A stretch of 16,780 nt of DNA from assembly GCA_905235355.1 (NCBI GenBank), contig CAJOLM010000041.1:1-16780 (forward strand), given 5' to 3'. Under the pieces are notes generated by a model. That model saw nothing but the letters and a program-made list of their open reading frames with translations, was not told the origin of the DNA and made no database searches. Positions 14,248 through 16,780 of the stretch are shown in pieces. Position numbers and translations under genes: made by a program. Position 1 is the first letter of the stretch, and every line of letters begins with the position of its first letter. Source of the DNA: an uncultured Elusimicrobiales bacterium. GTDB taxonomy: Bacteria; Elusimicrobiota; Elusimicrobia; Elusimicrobiales; Elusimicrobiaceae.

Positions 14248-15501
14248 TTATAATAACACCGCGGCACGCAAGCCCGCGACTGTTACAAATTTGTGTCCGT
14301 CACCGACGGCAGCTTTCGGATAGAATTGAATATCCGGCGTAATAGTGAACACCTTGCCCAGGCCAATGACCCATTGGGCTTCAATGGCGTTTTCATATTT
14401 GCGCACGCCCGGCAAATCGCCCAGCGCGGTATTGTCCGTGCGGTTGTACGATACGCCCAGCGTGATAGCGTCATTTGCGTTTCTGTTAAACGGATTAACG
14501 AGCGTACCCGCCAAAACGTACGAATTTTTAATCGGCGTAATATGACCGTCTGACCAGTTGGCACGGGCTGAAAGCACAAATTTTTCGCTCAAGTTCTGGT
14601 TTATATTAAACGAATATCCGCGCGAAATGCCCGCTTGGTCTTCCACCGACGGTTGATAGTAATACAAGAAGCTGTATTGTCCTTGCCCTAACCCTTCAAT
14701 TTCCGGCGCATAAGACGCGTAACCGAACCAAGTATAATGGCCGTCAAACGCGGTACGCAAGCGAACGGTTTGCCCGCTGATATTGCTTGCATCCTGATAA
14801 CCGGCGGCAAAGGTCCATTTGCCCGGCGCGGCTTGCACATATCCGCCAAAGCCCGCATTGGCATACGTGGCAGAGGCATTTTGCGACATGGCAAAATTAA
14901 ACAGCCCCGTTTGCTGATTGTCCAGGTAATTAGCCCCGTCAAAGTTGTAGAGGGGGAATTGCCCCACGGTTACACTTAACCAGTTCAGCTCACCCGGCAA
15001 GGTATGCGTGTAAGAGAGCTGGGAAAAAATTTCCTGATTGGCGGTATAGTCATTTTGAGCCGCCAGCACGCCTAAACGGTTTTGCAGCGTGGTGCCTTCA
15101 ATACCCCAGTAGCGGATAAAATTGTAGTTAAAGTTAATTTGGCCGGAGCCGAACGCCGTATCTTTAAATACATTCCACGTAATATACGGATAGTAATATC
15201 CTTGAATAGACGTTTGTTTACCGCTAGGCGCACCGCGTTGGGCGGTGTAGCTGATGTCCACGCCATATTGCAGACCCAGTTTGTCATTAAGGTCTTTCTT
15301 GAACTGCAAATAGCGTTGGTCCAAAGACGGAGCCGGAGCAGAAGTCCCTTCCACCAGCAGCATATCTTCTTGCACATATTCCAGCACAATGTCTTGCTGG
15401 GCAAGGCGCCGCTCATGTTTGGCGGCGGGTTGTGTTTGCGCCGCCACAAAAGACGGCACCAAAACAAAAAGCCCGAGTAGGGCCCATATTTTTTTACTCA
15501 C
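14248..15501 (-). CDS. aaxA: OprB-like outer-membrane porin (AaxA-like)
   Basis: The predicted outer-membrane beta-barrel has 417 residues. A signal peptide (about 1-21, WALLGLFVLVPSFVAA|Q) is followed by a short linker and then many alternating aromatic/polar strands such as YGVDISYTAQ, INFNYNFIRYW, FSQLSYTHTLPGELNWLSVTVGQFPLYN and FVLSARANWSDGH, typical of the carbohydrate-selective porin OprB family. In Chlamydia the OprB-like AaxA raises arginine uptake; the same gene order here points to that job. The GTG start is supported by AGGGGG 9 nt upstream (15511-15516). The C-terminus AAVLL lacks the usual terminal aromatic residue of outer-membrane barrels. It is the first gene of the operon, with a 276-bp repeat-rich divergent spacer upstream. 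Assignment to the OprB family is good; arginine specificity is inferred from neighbours. Confidence 0.85.
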   Translation of the reverse strand: MSKKIWALLGLFVLVPSFVAAQTQPAAKHERRLAQQDIVLEYVQEDMLLVEGTSAPAPSLDQRYLQFKKDLNDKLGLQYGVDISYTAQRGAPSGKQTSIQGYYYPYITWNVFKDTAFGSGQINFNYNFIRYWGIEGTTLQNRLGVLAAQNDYTANQEIFSQLSYTHTLPGELNWLSVTVGQFPLYNFDGANYLDNQQTGLFNFAMSQNASATYANAGFGGYVQAAPGKWTFAAGYQDASNISGQTVRLRTAFDGHYTWFGYASYAPEIEGLGQGQYSFLYYYQPSVEDQAGISRGYSFNINQNLSEKFVLSARANWSDGHITPIKNSYVLAGTLVNPFNRNANDAITLGVSYNRTDNTALGDLPGVRKYENAIEAQWVIGLGKVFTITPDIQFYPKAAVGDGHKFVTVAGLRAAVLL

Positions 15502-15510
15502 GAGTTGATT

Positions 15511-15516
15511 CCCCCT
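15511..15516 (-). promoter_or_regulatory. Ribosome binding site supporting the porin GTG start
   Basis: AGGGGG with a 9-nt spacer precedes the GTG at 15501. The next in-frame ATG would cut into the signal peptide. Confidence 0.65.
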
Positions 15517-15539
15517 AAGATAATGTAAACAACAGTGTT

Positions 15540-15569
15540 AGGATAGGATTTTCCGTCGTGGCGAAACAA
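15540..15569 (-). promoter_or_regulatory. Tentative promoter of the aaxABC-like operon
   Basis: TTGTTT (15564-15569), an 18-bp spacer and TATCCT (15540-15545) are the best sigma70-like pair close to the porin start. The match is only fair, and other AT-rich placements in the spacer are possible. Confidence 0.35.
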
Positions 15570-15585
15570 GATAGTAAAAAGACGA

Positions 15586-15716
15586 GGGTTAGACGTTTTT
15601 TAATATTTACGTCTGATAATTTGGATTAGAGAAAAAATTTTCTAACCCTTTTTTCCGGGTCCGAAAAAAAGGCAAGATTTTTACAAGCTGGATTTTGGAT
15701 ATAAGTAATCCAAAAT
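15586..15716. promoter_or_regulatory. Inverted-repeat cluster in the porin/lipoprotein divergent spacer
   Basis: Elements seen are: GGGTTAGA (15586-15593), GGATTAGA (15623-15630) and its inverse TCTAACCC (15641-15648); AGACG-N14-CGTCT (15591-15614); an AT-rich palindrome with arms CCTTTTTT and AAAAAAGG around CCGGGTCCG (15647-15672); and ATTTTGGAT-N7-ATCCAAAAT (15692-15716), a perfect 9-bp inverted repeat. Repeated GGRTTAGA boxes plus palindromes upstream of an arginine operon look like operator sites. None matches a regulator box I can name. Confidence 0.5.
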
Positions 15717-15717
15717 T

Positions 15718-15747
15718 TTTACAATAAATCTTTTAAACTTTTATAAA
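15718..15747 (+). promoter_or_regulatory. Promoter of the small lipoprotein gene
   Basis: TTTACA (15718-15723) and TATAAA (15742-15747) with an 18-bp spacer, or TTATAA with 17 bp. A ribosome site AAGGGGA lies close before the ATG at 15778. Confidence 0.55.
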
Positions 15748-15777
15748 ATATAAGTATCCTACATAAAAGGGGAAAAT

Positions 15778-16098
15778 ATGAAAAAAATTATATCCTTGTC
15801 TATTTTGGCGGCTTTGGCCTTCACCGTAGGCTGCGCCACCAACAACACGACGGCATCTTCAGCCAATACACCTTTGACGCTGGAAGAAGCCTTGCAGAAA
15901 TCTGCCGAAACACGCCAGAAATTGCAGGAAGCACAGACGGCTTATCAAAATGCCAAAGCCGCCGCCGCTGCCAGCAAACAGAACGGCACCAGCATTTCTA
16001 CTGAGCTAGCCAAGCAAGCGGTGCAGACCAAAATTGATAACACCAAAAGCCAGGTCAACACCGAAGTGCAAGCTTGGAAAGATGTACTCAGCAAATAA
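15778..16098 (+). CDS. Small Lpp-like outer-membrane lipoprotein
   Basis: This is a 106-residue precursor. A short basic N-terminus and hydrophobic core (MKKIISLSILAALAFTVG) end at Cys19, a lipobox-type site (TVGC, slightly off the LAGC consensus). Ala20 after the Cys favours sorting to the outer membrane. The mature ~88 residues are Ala/Gln/Lys/Glu-rich with heptad-like spacing and should be almost entirely helical or coiled coil. The last residue is Lys (DVLSK), as in Braun lipoprotein, where the C-terminal Lys is bonded to peptidoglycan; a similar tether role is inferred, not shown. The strong ribosome site and strong terminator suggest high expression. It is divergent from the porin gene. 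No homolog was recognised by sequence, only by design. Confidence 0.75.
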   Translation: MKKIISLSILAALAFTVGCATNNTTASSANTPLTLEEALQKSAETRQKLQEAQTAYQNAKAAAAASKQNGTSISTELAKQAVQTKIDNTKSQVNTEVQAWKDVLSK

Positions 16099-16110
16099 GC
16101 TTTATCTTGC

Positions 16111-16142
16111 AAAAACCCCGGGTATTTGCCCGGGGTTTTTTT
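16111..16142. terminator. Bidirectional terminator for lipoprotein and pilin genes
   Basis: AAAAACCCCGGG (16111-16122), a short loop, and CCCGGGG (16129-16135) followed by seven T. The A-run on the left serves as the T-run for the minus strand, so it ends both the lipoprotein transcript and the convergent pilin, whose stop codon lies in the T-run. Confidence 0.88.
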
Positions 16143-16644
16143 ATGGAAGCTGAAAGCAAGTTCCCTGATCAATTCCATTACATTCACTAGAAGCAACACC
16201 ACCCAGAGACTTACATACTGAAATATACTTTGTATCGGCCCCGTTTTCCACATGACAAAAATATGCATTTAATGTGTTGTAATATGCCAGGGTATATAAT
16301 AGTTGTCCGTCGGACACACGGAAGGCATGTGGATTACCGGAATTTAGTAATCCGATTTGAAAATATTTCGTTTGATGAAAAGGATGCGCGGTAGTAGTTG
16401 CAATACAAGCAACATCTGTTCCCGGAATTTCCACATCTAATTCATCCAAGGCCGGATTAGCAATATCCGGGTTTGTCAGCATATACACCATACGGGCATC
16501 TTTGAGATTTTTTAATAAAATGAGTGCTTCTGTAGCACGTGCTCTTTCTACCGCTATCAAGTATTTAGGTAGCGCAATGGCAGACAATATACCAATAATT
16601 AAAACAACTACTAGCAATTCAATAAGCGTAAACGCTTTTTTCAT
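16141..16644 (-). CDS. Type IV prepilin-like protein with a normal short leader
   Basis: This PilE/PulG-family prepilin has 167 residues. The leader is only MKKA, with cleavage before Phe5, then FTLIELLVVVLIIGILSAIALP with the conserved Glu at 9. The remainder of N-terminal helix alpha-1 continues through YLIAVERARATEALILLKNLKDARM. Cysteines are at FC HVEN... and SVCKSLGG, as in the two other pilins here, plus a further pair near the end (SSECNGIDQGTCFQL). AAAAGGAG lies 7 nt before the ATG. It lacks the palindromic leader insertions of the other two, and so shows the presumed ancestral form. Its promoter shares 27 identical bases with that of the pilin at 6689-7348. It overlaps the convergent lipoprotein terminator. 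Confidence 0.92.
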   Translation of the reverse strand: MKKAFTLIELLVVVLIIGILSAIALPKYLIAVERARATEALILLKNLKDARMVYMLTNPDIANPALDELDVEIPGTDVACIATTTAHPFHQTKYFQIGLLNSGNPHAFRVSDGQLLYTLAYYNTLNAYFCHVENGADTKYISVCKSLGGVASSECNGIDQGTCFQLP

Positions 16645-16683
16645 AACGTTTCTCCTTTTGTAATTTTACTACCGTACCCCCGT

Positions 16684-16711
16684 ATTGTATCAAAAAAAAA
16701 AAACAAGTCAA
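16684..16711 (-). promoter_or_regulatory. Pilin promoter with a poly-T spacer (second copy)
   Basis: On the minus strand TTGACT (16706-16711), a 16-bp spacer holding 12 T, and TACAAT (16684-16689). The 5' UTR would be about 33 nt. The block 16692-16718 is identical to 7483-7509. The remaining sequence to 16780 shows nothing I recognise. Confidence 0.78.
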
Positions 16712-16780
16712 GCCCTATGTTTGGGTTCAGATACATGTGAGACTGGATCACCAAACAGAGATCGTCGTTACCTAATCTGT

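Noticed and set aside
15647..15672. AT-rich palindrome as a terminator
   Set aside because: It lies between divergent gene starts, with no transcript expected to end there, and its stem is almost all A-T.

Overview
The window looks like part of a chromosome from a fermentative, diderm, gut-type bacterium, most plausibly an Elusimicrobiota (Elusimicrobium / Avelusimicrobium-like). The evidence is three separate PilE/PulG-like prepilin genes, an outer-membrane porin and an outer-membrane lipoprotein (hence two membranes), anaerobe-type acyl-CoA dehydrogenase/ETF genes, and a moderately AT-leaning base composition. This placement comes from protein style, not from a marker gene, and is moderately confident. 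No rRNA, tRNA, CRISPR array, transposase or integrase was seen.

Layout. (1) 148-6614, minus strand: a tightly packed run reading SpoIID/LytB-domain protein with TPRs, family-4 glycosyltransferase, acyl-CoA dehydrogenase, etfB, etfA. Two junctions are TAATG stop/start overlaps. A strong terminator follows etfA. (2) 6689-7502: a minus-strand prepilin with its own promoter and a long leader built from palindromic repeats. (3) 7542-9168: a divergent pair, a sirtuin (minus) and an SPL-family radical SAM protein (plus), only 30 bp apart. (4) 9206-11074: a PLP-dependent Orn/Lys/Arg decarboxylase (minus). (5) 11103-12075, plus strand: a promoter, a roughly 250-nt highly structured pseudoknotted RNA, and a second prepilin that also has a repeat-derived leader. 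(6) 12144-15501, minus strand: an OprB-like porin, a pyruvoyl-dependent arginine decarboxylase and an APC antiporter, in the same gene set and order as aaxABC of Chlamydia. (7) 15778-16644: a small Lpp-like lipoprotein, and a third, canonical prepilin on the opposite strand, sharing one bidirectional terminator.

How it works together. The aaxABC-like operon should import arginine across the outer membrane, decarboxylate it to agmatine with proton consumption, and exchange agmatine for arginine at the inner membrane. The nearby PLP decarboxylase may feed the same exchange. The acyl-CoA dehydrogenase/EtfAB set is an electron-transfer module for fermentation or amino-acid oxidation. The SpoIID protein and glycosyltransferase are envelope functions.

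The least explained material is regulatory. It comprises the structured RNA upstream of one pilin, two pilin promoters that share a 27-bp block with a 12-nt homopolymer as the -35/-10 spacer, inverted pairs of GTC...GAC palindromic elements that code in-frame for prepilin leaders, and several genes without a Shine-Dalgarno whose -10 box ends 7 nt before the ATG.
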